A stretch of DNA of 64,000 bases from Scolanthus callimorphus (taxonomy: Eukaryota; Cnidaria; Anthozoa; Actiniaria; Edwardsiidae). Of the stretch, positions 23,401 to 34,299 are shown piece after piece. The stretch spans positions 1 through 64,000 of the forward strand of contig JAWWUD010000107.1 in NCBI GenBank assembly GCA_033964015.1, given 5' to 3'. Positions within the stretch are counted from its first letter, which is position 1. Every line of letters begins with the position of its first letter. The notes under the pieces were generated by a model that saw only the letters and a list, made by a program, of their open reading frames with translations, did not search any database and was not told the DNA's origin. The position numbers were made by a program, and so were the translations under genes.

Positions 23401-26400
23401 GGACTAGGTACACCCTAGAATGCTTTTAAGCACATACTCTTGGTTAAGGAATATTGCCATTTCTGCAATTGTAAAATAATTTTAATACTTTTCAATATAT
23501 GGCATTTATGAAAGACGTTTCAGAATATTATTATGCAACAACAACAACAACAACAACATTTTATTACACAATAAACTTAAATACATTTTGAAAGCTGAAC
23601 CCGCAAAATAGCTCAAAAGCTAATCGAGGCGGGAAGCTACTTTAAATATATAAATATATCTACATATAAGTTTGGCAGCTCCTAATTTATCAGTTACAGA
23701 AAGTTGATGTTTTTTAAGAAAAGAGAAAAAAAGCGAAAAAAAGCAAAGAGATAGAAGTTAAGTAACGAAATGCAAATAATGAATTATAATCAATTAATAG
23801 CATTTGTTAAGATGAACTTAAGGCAGAAAAGAGGATTTAGGCAATCTCGTAATTACTTCAGAAACACCAACAAATCTTTAGAAGTATTAGAAGTATTGTT
23901 CCAGTATGCATGTGTTGGTCACTGAGCACTTACTGTGTTGATTCGTATGCCTTGCCCTTGTTTTGGTAATCAACAATCGCTTGAATAAGTTGGGTATTCT
24001 CATCCAGAAGCTGAAAACAGGCAAGTTTCTCCATCAAAACAAACTTTGTTCAGTTACATCTATTATGGATCTGACTAAAGGACTGGTCATAAAATACAGG
24101 AGGTGATGGGCCAGGAAAAATAATAATAATAATAGCATTTAATATTTAAACATTATATTATAATTACAGCTAAAATGCTGATGGGGTCATGCATTTAAAG
24201 AAAATATTATAGTTATAACAATTAAACTATAAAATAATTTAAAGCTATAGAAAATAAAACTATATACAATATTATGATATAAAATCCCTTTTTACAGACA
24301 GATTTCCAGGATTGGTCAAAAGTCCCCATTATCAACCTTTTTTTAAAGTAATTTAACATAGTCAACAATAATTTTTATCCTTTTTTGGTAGGATTAGTTG
24401 ATGTGGTATACATCGAACCCGGGGGGGGGGGACTCCCATATTTTCTGACCGGGGATGATCGTCGTATCTTTTAGGGGTTAAAATCACGGGGCCTTTGTCT
24501 CTTTTAGGGGTGATCTTAATCTTCAATAAAATTAGGGAGATTGGTATCTTTTAGGGCCGAAATATGTGTCCAAATTGTTTTGTCTCATGATGGTGCTTCT
24601 AAAAACCGTGTAAGAAAGAGAGATTACTCGATGAGAAGACGATAAATTAGAAACAAACACGGAAATTTCTTGATGGGTATCTTTTACCTGTTACCTGTCT
24701 CCTTCGCGCCTACTTTGCACATAAGGCCTCATCTTTTAGGGTATCTTTTAGGGTAAGAAATTATTTCAGCCACGCCATGGCCCGCCATGTTTGGTATCTT
24801 TTAGGGGTGAAACTGAAAATTTCCGACGATCATCCCCGGTCAAAAAATATGGGAGTCCCCCCCCCCCCGGGACATCGAATTAGCTTCCTCAGTTTAAAGG
24901 CCCACAGCCAACCACCATCCTTTGCGAGTTTGTGTTTTTGTTTTGAATTGCACTTTCATAAGAAATATCGCAAGAACTTGGATGGAAAATAGTTAGACTG
25001 TCTGAAGAAACTTAAATACCTGGTAAAGCTAAGATCTTGATTCTCCAAGTTTGAAATAGCATCTTTTGTTGAGCAGAACAGAATCAACTTATTTAATTTC
25101 CATAGGCACAAGAGTGTGTAACTAAAGAAAATACTCTTCTACAGTTAATACTCAATCTGCATTTCAAAACTGAGCATGTCCCAATTTCGCAAGGCTTGCT
25201 TGTCCCTCGTTGATATTTCAGTTATTTTTGACCACACAAGCTCTTTCTTCATTAACAACCAATATTAATTCAAAGTGAAATTAAGCTGCTCTGATGACAA
25301 ATTCTGCATTTATTGTCTCTTTATCTATACATTTTGTTTAGTTACAAACTACTCTCCGTATGCTGTTATTACTCATTAATCTACCCATACCTATTAAATG
25401 GGAACATAATCTGGGCAAATAGCAGCTGTTCTATTAGTATTAATAAACCAGTCCCTACTAAGCTAGATAGATTACTTAAACTCCAAAAAAGCAGTGCAAA
25501 TTATTACTCAATCCCACTATCAAGCTCACTCTAGTCCTCTATTTAAAGCTCTAGACATTCGTAAAATTAATGAATTGTATCTCCAAGAAACTGCTCTCTT
25601 TATGTTTAGGCTAACTAAAAACATACTTCCAGATACGTTTGATTTCCTCTTAGTGAACAACACAGCAACCCACACGTAGTACAGTACAAGAAACCAATCT
25701 GAGGTTACCCTTCAAAAAAACTAATTTTGGTCAAAATTCAATCTCTTACAAAGGCAGGCAAATATGGATTTTACCATGACTGTTTGCTTTCTTGTAAAAT
25801 GATTGGCCGATTTGCCGTGGGAAATAAGAGTCCATACCACTCTGCTTGCATCAGCTTGCACGCGCGGCTCAAAACAAAGGGAAATTGTTCGAACGCGCGC
25901 GCTATTTGCAACGGAAAATGATCATAATTATAACATTTGGCATTTTATCATGGTAAAGTAAATTTCCAGAGGTTTTGAGTGGTGTGGACTCATATTTACC
26001 ACTTTTTACATCATCATCGTGGTCAAAATTTGTTGTGGAGTCATTCGCCTGTGGCTTGTGAGTCCACAACATTTTGACCATGATGATGACGTAAAGCATG
26101 GTAAATAAGAGTCCACACCACTCAAAACCTCTGGAAATTTGTTAAATAGCTTGGATGACAAACGTAAAGCTTCTAAAAGTTTTTTCTCTTTCAAAAAGGC
26201 CTTAAAATCATATTCTGAAGTAGTGCAATAACTTTCTTTCCACATCTTGTGCTGAGACCACAGCATGCTATATTCTGGTTTTCGTATACAAGTTTATATT
26301 GATTGATATATATATATATATATATCTTTTTTTTCTTTTCTTTTTTTGGGTTATTGTTACTTTCATGTACATATATACACTTATTTTTGAATGAAGGTGA

Positions 26401-28199
26401 TTTTTTTCAATTTCGAGCCCGGTTGTAATCATCATCATAGAGAAATGATTTCATTATTATCCTGGGATCCATGATCGACAAGCTCTGCTTCCAATGGATC
26501 TCAGTCACTTTACCAAGTATAGTTATTTATATAGCAAAAAACTTGTACATTTAGTGAGTAAAGTGAAAAAAAGATTGATTCAGTAACAGGCCTGAAATCT
26601 GAAAGTAAGCTAAATCTAGTTATCGTATTTGATGTCCAATGTGATAGATAGATGTGTTTAATGCATCTCTTGCAGCTAAAGTGTTGCGTAAGAGTATTTT
26701 CAAACCATGCAGTTGCATTTTCAAACCATGCAGTTGCGTTTGACTGTATGCGCTTCTTATTCTTTGGTCTTTGGGCTTCTCGCAAATGTATAAGATTGCA
26801 TATTTGTTTTGAATATGGTGTGCTTCAGAGAGCTTTAAGTAGGCATACCTTTGAATGTCTTCTGTCAACCTCGTACCCAGAGCCCGTCATCTTTTGGCCA
26901 GCGGCAAGATTCAGGGCCCTGGGGGAATCCGATTTGTGAGCATGCATGGTAGGTCAAAAACGTAACGAACTTTCATACAACAATCAAACCGGAAACCCAG
27001 AATCTGGGTTTTAAAAAAATCGATTCCCCCAGAGCCCTGAATCTTTGCCGCTGGCCAAAAGATGACGGGCTCTGGGTACGAGATTGTGTCTTCTGTAACC
27101 TAAAAACCTGATTCCATATAGTTTCCATATAGTTGAACCCTTAAAGCACCTGACTCACCCTGTCCATAGTGCACTGTTTCACCAATTTCAATACCATCAA
27201 ACTCCAGTGACTCAACAAAAAAGCTTAACACTACATCATTTTAGCACATTTTACAGCACAAACGCTTGAATTATAATAGAATTCCTTTGCAGAAGTCGGC
27301 GTTTCTGTTGCTATGTATCATGTAAATAAAAACTAAGCCATGCATTGTGGGCAGGCTGAGTTAGTCCCTTTAAAGGATCCGTCTCACCCTGTCCATAATA
27401 CATTGCTTAATTGTTTTTGTTCACATGATTCATTACCATCAGAAACTCTGACTTACAGCTGTTTTGAGTATTCCGCGAACCCCGGTGTTCGACTTTCAAT
27501 GGCGTTCCGGCTTCCATCAATCAAACTCTCAGGTCTTAGCCAACCGTAAGCTAGGCCATTTATTTAGAAAAAGCTAATAAAAGATGTTGTGTGTTGGGGC
27601 ATTTCACTAGGATGGCGAATAACTGAATTCTATGTATTCCAAAGAGTTTCAAAGTTTGATTGACGGAAGCCAGAAAGTGATTTGACGATTGGAAATCGAC
27701 CTCGAGAGTTCGCAGAATACTCAAAACAGCTGTAATGCAATAGGAATTATATTGTTGAGATTTATTGTGCTTGTACAGTAAAATGCTCTAACCTTGACAC
27801 TTTTCTCAAGTTTCTGATATCGAAAATGGCAGCAAAGCAGTGCATTGTGGTCAGGGTGTGACAGATCCTTTAACTAGCAGGGAATTGCCCAACTGTGCAT
27901 GTGTCTGTGATGAAAGGGCAGCTAAGGCAATTAATAAGCAATCAATTCGAGAAAATACTACTAACGGAGGATACTCTATAAACCATGTAAAATATACAAA
28001 CAATATGGGTATTATAACTCATGCTCATGAACATGGTGCTTGGAGTAAAGAGTTGTAGTAAGTTAACTTATTTCCCATGACAGAAGTGTATGTGTATAGA
28101 TAGTAAAGCTGTTAAATAGCACCTTGAACACTCGCTTACCGCTTGGATTGATTGTGATGTTGGCTCTGAGCGCCTTCCGGATGTAAAAGCCACTGACAT
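20492..28199 (-). CDS. SS18: SS18-like SSXT-domain protein, BAF (SWI/SNF) subunit, 5 exons
   Basis: Coding exons read on the minus strand: 28199-28140, 24010-23934, 23036-22958, 22870-22365, 20926-20492 (TAG stop at 20494-20492). All introns are GT-AG and phases match, except for one frame break in exon 4. The first exons encode MSVAF..., then a helix ending DYQNKGKAYESTQ, then YQQLLHRNLVYLATLADSSQ. This is the SSXT (SNH) signature that binds the BRG1/BRM ATPase in metazoan BAF complexes (family knowledge). The rest is Gly/Pro/Met/Gln-rich, with a polyproline run and repeated SPMVQSPMG near the end, like the low-complexity activator half of SS18. Total about 384 aa versus 418 in human SS18; the Tyr-rich QPGY tail of the human protein is not evident. 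Possible poly(A) signals (AATAAA on the minus strand) lie near 20258-20273. Intron 1 (4.1 kb) and intron 4 (1.4 kb) are full of transposons. The identification rests on the SSXT motif and is firm; the exact C-terminus is less so. Confidence 0.88.
21881..22353. mobile_element. Foldback MITE in SS18 intron 4, abutting the exon 4 donor
   Basis: Ends are AGGCTGCCCAAGT at 21881 and its complement ending at 22353, with a long inner match (TTTTATCAACT, TTGTAGTAATTGCTC). A second inverted repeat lies within (about 22130-22250, CTCTTATGAGTGTAATCACTTG). The right end is only 11 bp from the splice donor at 22364. Confidence 0.7.
22365..22870 (-). CDS. SS18: SS18 exon 4 with apparent frameshift
   Basis: The exon starts in phase 0 after the acceptor at 22872-22871 (GPNPPGASG...). 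It reads through a typical Ser/Gly/Pro-rich stretch until about 22545. From there the plausible continuation (MQPQNTMSRLPSQIPQQPMM, then Gln/Met-rich to the donor GTAATA at 22364) is in a different frame. The exon is 506 nt; both ends are phase 0, so its length should be a multiple of three. One base is therefore missing, or two are extra, between about 22500 and 22545. It could be an assembly indel, a broken allele, or (less likely) a tiny intron. Confidence 0.75.
23068..23261. mobile_element. 194-bp foldback MITE with poly-G inner arms, 3-bp AAT duplication
   Basis: TIR starts GTGTGGTTCCAGAAA and continues to TATCCATACCCCC; AAT flanks both sides (23065-23067, 23262-23264). It belongs with the larger element at 51857-53171. 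Lies in SS18 intron 2. Confidence 0.75.
23535..23700 (-). mobile_element. LINE-like 3' end with (CAA)n tail
   Basis: A (CAA)n run is followed by CATTTTATTACACAATAAAC and AT-rich UTR-like sequence. This is the typical look of a 5'-truncated non-LTR element on the minus strand. No coding part is preserved. Confidence 0.35.
24418..24871. mobile_element. Poly-G-tipped MITE, 8-bp TSD ACATCGAA
   Basis: Begins CCCGGGGGGGGGG then ACTCCCATATTTTCTG and ends with the complement. The 8-mer ACATCGAA flanks it at 24410-24417 and 24872-24879. The interior carries repeated TATCTTTTAGGG motifs in the same orientation. The 8-bp duplication suggests hAT-type mobilisation (inference). Lies in SS18 intron 1. Confidence 0.85.
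25313..26420 (+). pseudogene. Decayed LINE RT C-terminus, split by a foldback
   Basis: Plus-strand fragments read YPYLLNGNIIWANS, RLLKLQKSSANYYSIPLSS and ELYLQETALFMFRLTKN (25330-25680). After an insert comes LDDKRKASKSFFSFKKALKS, ending at a stop near 26230, then an AT-rich tail with (TA)n at about 26310. The order matches the thumb and C-terminal region of CR1/L2/Jockey-type RTs. Several stops and frameshifts make it dead. It lies in SS18 intron 1, antisense to the gene. Confidence 0.65.
25955..26142. mobile_element. Foldback insert within the LINE
   Basis: AAATTTCCAGAGGTTTTGAG at about 25960 and its complement near 26122 frame an inverted repeat with GGTGTGGACTC arms and a central hairpin (TTGTGGAGTCATTC/GAGTCCACAACATTTTG). 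The sequence TCATCATCGTGGTCAAA is echoed at 55908-55925 in another LINE remnant, so part of the fold may be LINE-derived. Confidence 0.55.
26871..27086. mobile_element. 216-bp foldback with about 70-bp arms (TACCCAGAGC family)
   Basis: Left arm CTCGTACCCAGAGCCCGTCA through CCAGCGGCAA, mirrored to 27086. The terminal TACCCAGAGC is shared with the units of the 17.3-18.6 kb array, suggesting one family. Confidence 0.75.
27456..27732. mobile_element. 277-bp TIR element, TA duplication, relative of MITE 2
   Basis: Ends CAGCTGTTTTGAGTATTC and complement, TA on both sides. Inner sequences GTTTGATTGACGGAAGCCAG and GAGAGTTCGCAGAAT are nearly the same as in 9087-9387. Confidence 0.7.
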
Positions 28200-28705
28200 C
28201 TTCAAAACGAAGTGTTGATCCTACTGATTTCTAGAAAATATCTGTTGTTTTCGTCTCCGATTCAAAAACTACACGTAAACTTGGATCGTTCGTTCGGCGC
28301 AGCTGCGGAGTAAATGATGGACGAGAAGAGACTGGTATTGAGTAAACGTCCCGACTGCTTCTCGACTGCTCCGCGAGTTCTCCGCGAGTACTGTCGGGAG
28401 AGAAACCGATGCGGCCCGGGGAACGGGTGAACGGAAAATGGAGCGTGTGTTGGGTCCATCCTTTGTTAGATGAGTATTTCCGAAGCGCCCAAAATGTCTA
28501 AAATCTCCCGAAAAAGTAAGGAGTAGGGTACTCACGCAGAAATGACTCTTCAAAGAAATAAGACTCGTTTTCTCAAGGCTCATGTTATCTTTGAGCGGGT
28601 TTCCTGTGTAATTCAGTGAAAGGAATCATGGGAAATTTGGACATTTGACTTCGAAAGTCTGTTGGCTGTGGAGCTCGATTTTGGCACCAAACTTTGCCCT
28701 GTAAA
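28200..28705. promoter_or_regulatory. Putative bidirectional promoter between SS18 and NUTF2
   Basis: The two start codons (28199 minus strand, 28706 plus strand) are only 506 bp apart and point away from each other. The interval around 28260-28450 is richer in CpG than the surrounding AT-rich DNA (TCGTTCGTTCGGCGC, CTCCGCGAG repeated twice, GCGGCCCGGGG). It presumably also holds both 5' UTRs. Small open frames here on the minus strand are best explained as UTR. No TATA box is obvious. The shared-promoter role is inferred from geometry and composition only. Confidence 0.6.
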
Positions 28706-31700
28706 ATGACTGATCCTCAAGTAATTGGAAATCAATTTGTGCAACAATATTATGCAATTTTTGACAGTGACCGATGCCAACTAAGGCCATTATATGTAAG
28801 TAACTCTTCCTTAAAGCATGATTTATTGGCACCAATTTGTTGAAATACCAACTGAAAAAGAGCTGCTGATCGGTTGATTTTTCCTGGATTGTTTTCCATC
28901 TTCAGCAACCTACTTCCATGCTGACTTTTGAGGGACAACAAATTCAAGGTTGTGATGGTATCATCGCTAAGTTACAGGTACAGCATCTAGTAAGAAAGAG
29001 TAGCCGAATGGGCTATAATAGGCGAGAGGAATAATTGTTTTAGTCAAATCACACTTAGTAGGTCAATTTGTACAGCCAGAAACGTTTTCTAGTCTGGCCA
29101 TTTGCCATTGTCTGGATTTCAAATAACTATAACTTATAGCCTACTAGTAGCTCAACCAATCAGAACGCAGCATTGACAATAGCTAGTGTGATTTGACTAA
29201 CTAACAATTAGACTACGAGTTCGAGTTTTCTATGAGTCCATAGATAGTTAACGAGGCGCGTAGCGCCAAGTTGACTATTTGACTCATAGAAAACGAGAAC
29301 GAGTAGTCTAATTGTTTTAGTAGAAACCCACTAGCATACTACCTTCGAGTTGTTGCTTAAACGTATTTATTTTCATGCTTTTAGAAAGTTTTGCGCTAGC
29401 GATTTTGCTACTCACTATCTATTACGTGATAGATAGCAAGTAGCTGTGGGAATAGGTATGTGGGGTGCATATACCCTGTCAATGTTCACTGATCCTGAGG
29501 GGAATAGTGTTAGTATCCCGGGGGGGGGGGGGACTCCCTATATTCGAATGCTAGGGGTGACCGTCGTATTTTTTAGGGGTTGAAATCGGCGATCTGGTAT
29601 TTTTTAGGGTTTCGAAAATAAAAAACGGTATAGTAAGAAAAATAGGTATTTTTAGGGGGTTCTCACGCAAATAAGGTAGTGTTTTTGAAAGTCGAGAGGA
29701 TACATTTGATGTATATTAAATAAACGGCCAGAATAAAATTTAATCTGTCAAAATTGTTGGTGTTTTTTAGGGTATTTTCAGACTGAGGTGTATTTTTTAG
29801 GGTGGAAATTTTTTCCGACCAGGTATTTTTTAGGGTCAAAATTCGAGTTTCCTGACGGTCACCCCTAGCATTTTAACCTTAGAGTTCCCCCCCGGGGTTA
29901 GTATTCACCAAATCAGTTGCATAAAATATTATTGTCAATACCGTATTGTTTGAATATGCTGCACCCAGGGGGGGTACTTGGATATAAAAATGACGGGGGG
30001 TCCGACGGAGCTCCAAAATTCGATACCCAAAAAAATACCCAACTTTTTTTTAGCTTAAAACGATACCAGCATACACTGATGCCCATCCTATTATGTTTCC
30101 CAGAAACAACTTCAGATTAGGTAAAAGTAGTATCTTGATCATCAACTTAATGTAGCCTGTCAAACCAAACCCAAAAAAATACCCGCGGATTTTTCAACCC
30201 CCAAGAAAATACCTGGTAAAATTTTCAACCCAAAAAAATACTTTTACTACAAATTTCATACCCAAAAAAATGCGTCGGACCCCCCCCCCATCATTTTTAT
30301 ATCTGAGTTCCCCCCCCCCCCCCCCCTGGGATGCTGCAGCACTTATTAAATTCTTCAGGTCTCTAATGTGGTGCTTATTCAGGGGCAACGCTTATTCGAA
30401 GGCAGCGCTTATTACATTTTGAATGAGAAAGTGACAAAGGATTTGTTTCTTAATGTTTCATTTTCTGACTACATGTTTTCAGAACAGTTAATATACTATG
30501 AGGATTTTCTTTTGATTTAAACTAGGAACAATTGTCATCGATCAAAATTTTCAATTTTAAGTGGTTTCTTCGCTTTTTTATCATTGTCTCCAAAAACGGC
30601 CACACCCGAACTGCGGTGCTTATTTTAGGGCACCGCTTATAACTTTTTTGCTTGAAATGCGGCGCTTATTCAAGGGTCGATTCAAAGGCGGCGCTTGTTC
30701 GAGGGGTGGCGCTTATTCGAACAAATACGGTATTGTGATGCAAAACTACAGTGAATATCCTCAGATATTCCGAGTTTCAGGAGCCAATCAGGGTGTGCAG
30801 AATTGGATATCCATCGGTTTGGTGAATACTAAGCATCATATAAATCTAGAAATTTACTACGGATCTCACCGATCTGTCACACTGCCTTGATAATTCATGC
30901 CACTACCACATCCACAAACGTCTCTGACTCTGCCTACATTTGTCCTTGTTTTGTCTAGATTGTGTAATGCTTCTGTCTGCTGTTGTTTTTGGCGGGAATT
31001 TACCATGAATTAAAAACCATAAACAAGATATATTTTAGGCAACAATATTATTTTAGTAATTTGTAATTTTTGAGGGATGATTGTTTGCATTTCCAATTTA
31101 GGCCTTAATAAGTTCATTTGGCACCATTTGATGCTTTTGCAGTGTTCCAAGAAAAACCTGTGAAATAGGCAGACCATTGAAATTCATGTGAGCAAAGGAA
31201 TGTAGGCAAACTTGTAGACGTTTGTGGGCGTGGAAGCAGCATGAATTTCAAATACAACATGACAGTTTGGTGAGATCTGTAGTATAGCATTTTTAAAGGG
31301 TTGAAGGAGGATCCACATACAGGCCTGTAGCCAGGAATTTGTGTGAGTGTGGGGTGAAGGGGTGCTTATCTAGAAAAAGCGGGCCAACTTGGGATCAGTT
31401 TTTTTCTGTTATTGACAAAAACGCACTAGTTACAAATCACAAGGAGAGTACAATCTTAATAGTCCAGTCATTTTACGTGAATAATAAGGCTAACCCAGAA
31501 CAAATTGCAACAGTACAAATCTAACAGATTTAGACTCTATTATACTCACTTGATAACATATCAAAAGTCGTCCAAAATCCCGATACGGCAACATCTCGAA
31601 AAAAGGGATTTATTCAAAGCAATCGGAAACAGCTTTCTTCGCCATATTGGCTTTTGTTATTAATGAGGTTTACGGCACTTATAGCTCTACGCTGATGAAA

Positions 31701-34299
31701 CTAGTTCTAGACTGTAACGTGTTACAGGTAAATATTAAATCCATTATATAGATGATATAGAGGATATCACACGTTGGCGCGAAGATATGGATTTTATTTT
31801 CGAGTGGCAAGAACAATATTTTACAAACGAGCGCAGCGAGTAATGTTCTTTTTGTTGTATGGATTAGAATTGACATAGCGGCAAAATATTACAAATTGAA
31901 CAACTCACTTGGTAAAGTCGAAAGTGTTTATTTGTGAAATGCTCCCTCAATCTTTCTGATTCCCAGTGTCGTTAAGAACTAATTTCCCTTTTTGTGTTGC
32001 TGTAGCTTTCTCTGCCATAGTTGAAATAAGGTTTTTCTCTTTAGAACTAGAACAAAACTTAGTTTTGTGGCTTAAAACTCGTGTGACCGAGCGAGCGAGA
32101 TTTCACTGCAGACGAAGTCAGGAAAACAACACTGCAAACGTGCACATCCGGGACATTCGGTACATAACTTTTTCATATTTTCACTAGTGAAGATATGGAA
32201 AATACGAGTGTTTTAGTTTCCAGTAAAACACTGGCATCCATATAATAATAAGAATTATTGAGTTGTTTATGGAAATGTGTTTCAAGATTCCTAGTCAGGC
32301 ACTGTATTGGAATTATGACATTGGAAATGTCTCTTAGTCAAAGTGTAGTTTGCAAAAATAACATACTTAACAAAGTATATATAACATGAATGAGTCCATT
32401 TTAAACCACTAAAAATTTAACACTTAGCTGGGAATACTGTACAGTATAGCAAATATCAAAAGCTTTGCAAAACTAAGTGCAGCAAAACTCATTAATAACA
32501 AAGGACAAGATGGCCGCCAACAAAAGAAAATTGTGTCGTCTTTTCAAACTTGAATTTTGAGATGTTCCCCTACATGGATTTTTTAGGACTTTTAGTATGT
32601 TTGTTAGGTTGACTTTATGGCCCTAAAACCGTTGAGAAACTTTCTGTTGCAATTAGTTGTGGAACATTTCACAAAATGACTGGACTATAAGTTAATTATC
32701 CAATACAAACATGATTCTGTGGAAAATGACATTAATCCAGTAGCTGAAAACACAGTGAAATTATTCTTCCTTTCATTTGTTATGCAAACTGTTATGTGCC
32801 ATTTTCTGAGAGTAAGTTTATTTAAATATAAAAATGCCAAGAACTGTTATTTGTAAATGGCAAGGCAGCACGAGTTGGCAATAAAAAAATGTGTTTCTGA
32901 AGACATCCATTTCCCTCAAAACATATTTTTTTTTGCTGCTCTACGGGTCTACATTTCTTTCCTTTAGTCCATTTAATCACTTAAGTGTTGAATCTTTTAA
33001 ATATAGATTCTCTTGTCTCCAGATGAAGTGTCAAACCCTCCAAAGTGGACCTTCCTGTAGCGTGGGGGGCACCCCCTGGCTACAGGTCCGGTATTGGTGG
33101 TTTAAATTTTAACTGTATCTCATTATTTCCTAATTATATATCCAAGGAGGCCAAACATAAATGTTTTTTGCTCATAATGTAAAATCTCATGTTCTTCTCT
33201 TCAGTGTCTTCCATTTCAAAAAGTTCAGCATATAGTCACCACTGTAGACGCTCAACCAATCCCAGGGAATGGACTCATGGTGTTTGTAGTGGGCCAGTTG
33301 AAGGTTAGTGCTAAGAGGATCTTTTGCGATTTACAATCAGAAAACATGTTTTTCAGGTTCAGAACTCCCATTCAGTTTTGTAGACAAATGTTACGACAGA
33401 TTCAGAGAGTCAAATCAAATATTGTTGTTATTTTCTTCCAGTAATAGCTCACTTCATATTTGTCAAGTACAATAACAAAAGTTCTGTTTATTAGTGTATC
33501 ATAACATGATATCAAATGGGTGGCAACAGCATTTTGTCTATTCCAGAAAATTTGTATGGCACATTTCATACTCTTGAATCATCCAAGGCTAGGTAGAAAA
33601 ATGTTACTTTGCATAGATCGTTAAGCTGGTTGTCGATAAACTTTTTACTGCTTGCTCAAAAACTTGATCGACCAGTTTCTTCAAGCTCATGCCATTTTCT
33701 TGCGCAAACTTCAAAGCGAAATGACATGTGTGTGCACAGACTACTGTACATTTGCGAAGTTGGAAATTACAAGAAAACCAGAGGGTAAAGGAAATGCAGG
33801 GAGAGAGCATGTGTGCATTTCCGTTGAGCGACGGACAGGTTATAGTTTTGTCAATACATTTTGTTGTTTAGCTTGAACGTTTCTTCAACGGTTTTGTTCT
33901 CTCAAACTTATGTTGCCAGGGCAAGCTCATGAGGTTGTCAAGGACAACATCATAACACACCTTGACAACATGCTTTCAAGACACCAAAATCGTTAATTTA
34001 AATGTTAAAACCAAACTACAAAACTATTGCCTTTTCACACACTCAACCAAAACATGCAGTGAACGGTAGCCTTTGCCTGCTGGGAAATATATGAGCTAAA
34101 TGCTTCAATACTTGTTTTTGTCAGTTTTTCTATATATGGTGATATGAGTTTCACACTTGTTTTGTTTGTTGCTCAGGCTGATGATGACCCGCCTCATTCC
34201 TTCAGTCAAGCATTTACCCTTTTTCCTGTAGAAGGCCAAGCCACGACATCATTCTTTGTCCAAAATGATATGTTCCGACTCGCGCTACACCATGGCTAG
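28706..34299 (+). CDS. NUTF2: Nuclear transport factor 2 (NTF2), RanGDP importer, 4 exons
   Basis: Exons: 28706-28795, 28906-28977, 33205-33303, 34177-34299 (TAG stop). Every intron is phase 0 with GT-AG ends (donors GTAAGT, GTACAG, GTTAGT). The spliced product is 127 aa, exactly the length of human NTF2. Visible family marks are FVQQYYAIFDSDR at residues 11-23, LTFEGQQ around 36-42, LPFQKVQH around 56-63, VVGQLK followed by ADDDP around 82-92 (the acidic pair that family knowledge places at the Ran interface), and the terminal NDMFRLALHHG. NTF2 forms a dimeric cone-shaped fold that binds RanGDP and FG-nucleoporins and carries Ran into the nucleus. Human Trp41 at the Ran/FxFG surface is Phe here (LTFEG). 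Intron 2 is 4.2 kb and packed with MITEs; intron 1 is 110 bp. The gene is divergent from SS18. Completeness and length make this the most secure gene in the window. Confidence 0.95.
29033..29312. mobile_element. Two adjacent foldbacks in NUTF2 intron 2
   Basis: First: TAATTGTTTTAGTCAAATCACAC (about 29033) with GTGTGATTTGACTAACTAACAATTA (to about 29210). Second: TTAGACTACGAGTTCGAG (about 29208) with its complement ending at about 29312, with a small GCGCGTAGCGC centre. They overlap by a few bases, suggesting insertion into one another's end. Confidence 0.65.
29517..29896. mobile_element. Poly-G-tipped MITE, 8-bp TSD GTTAGTAT
   Basis: CCCGGGGGGGGGGGGGACTC at the left and complementary end at the right; GTTAGTAT at 29509-29516 and 29897-29904. 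Inner arms AATGCTAGGGGTGACCGTCG/CGGTCACCCCTAGCATT. Repeated GTATTTTTTAGGG within. Same family as 24418-24871. Confidence 0.85.
29936..30735. mobile_element. About 800-bp MITE with CAATACCGTATT ends, hosting another MITE
   Basis: Ends CAATACCGTATTGTTTGAATA and (complement) CGAACAAATACGGTATTG are inverted. The interior repeats GGCGCTTATT-like decamers several times (30344-30720). The poly-G MITE at 29964-30330 inserted near its left end. Confidence 0.65.
29964..30330. mobile_element. Poly-G-tipped MITE variant, 8-bp TSD ATGCTGCA
   Basis: Ends CCCAGGGGGGGTAC and (right) CCCCCCTGGG, flanked by ATGCTGCA at 29956-29963 and 30331-30338. The interior repeats ACCCAAAAAAATAC motifs. The TIR differs from the CCCGGGG subfamily but the architecture and 8-bp duplication are the same. 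Confidence 0.82.
31459..32690. mobile_element. Shorter relative of the 7.7-kb long-TIR element
   Basis: Inverted arms of about 230 bp (31459-31690 against 32480-32690) share sequence with the big element: AGTCCAGTC..., GTTGCAATTAGTTG, GGACTTTTAGTATGTT. The centre contains another diverged inverted segment (GAAGATATGGATTTTA at 31785 and TGAAGATATGGAAAAT at 32188). No coding content. Lies in NUTF2 intron 2. Confidence 0.6.
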
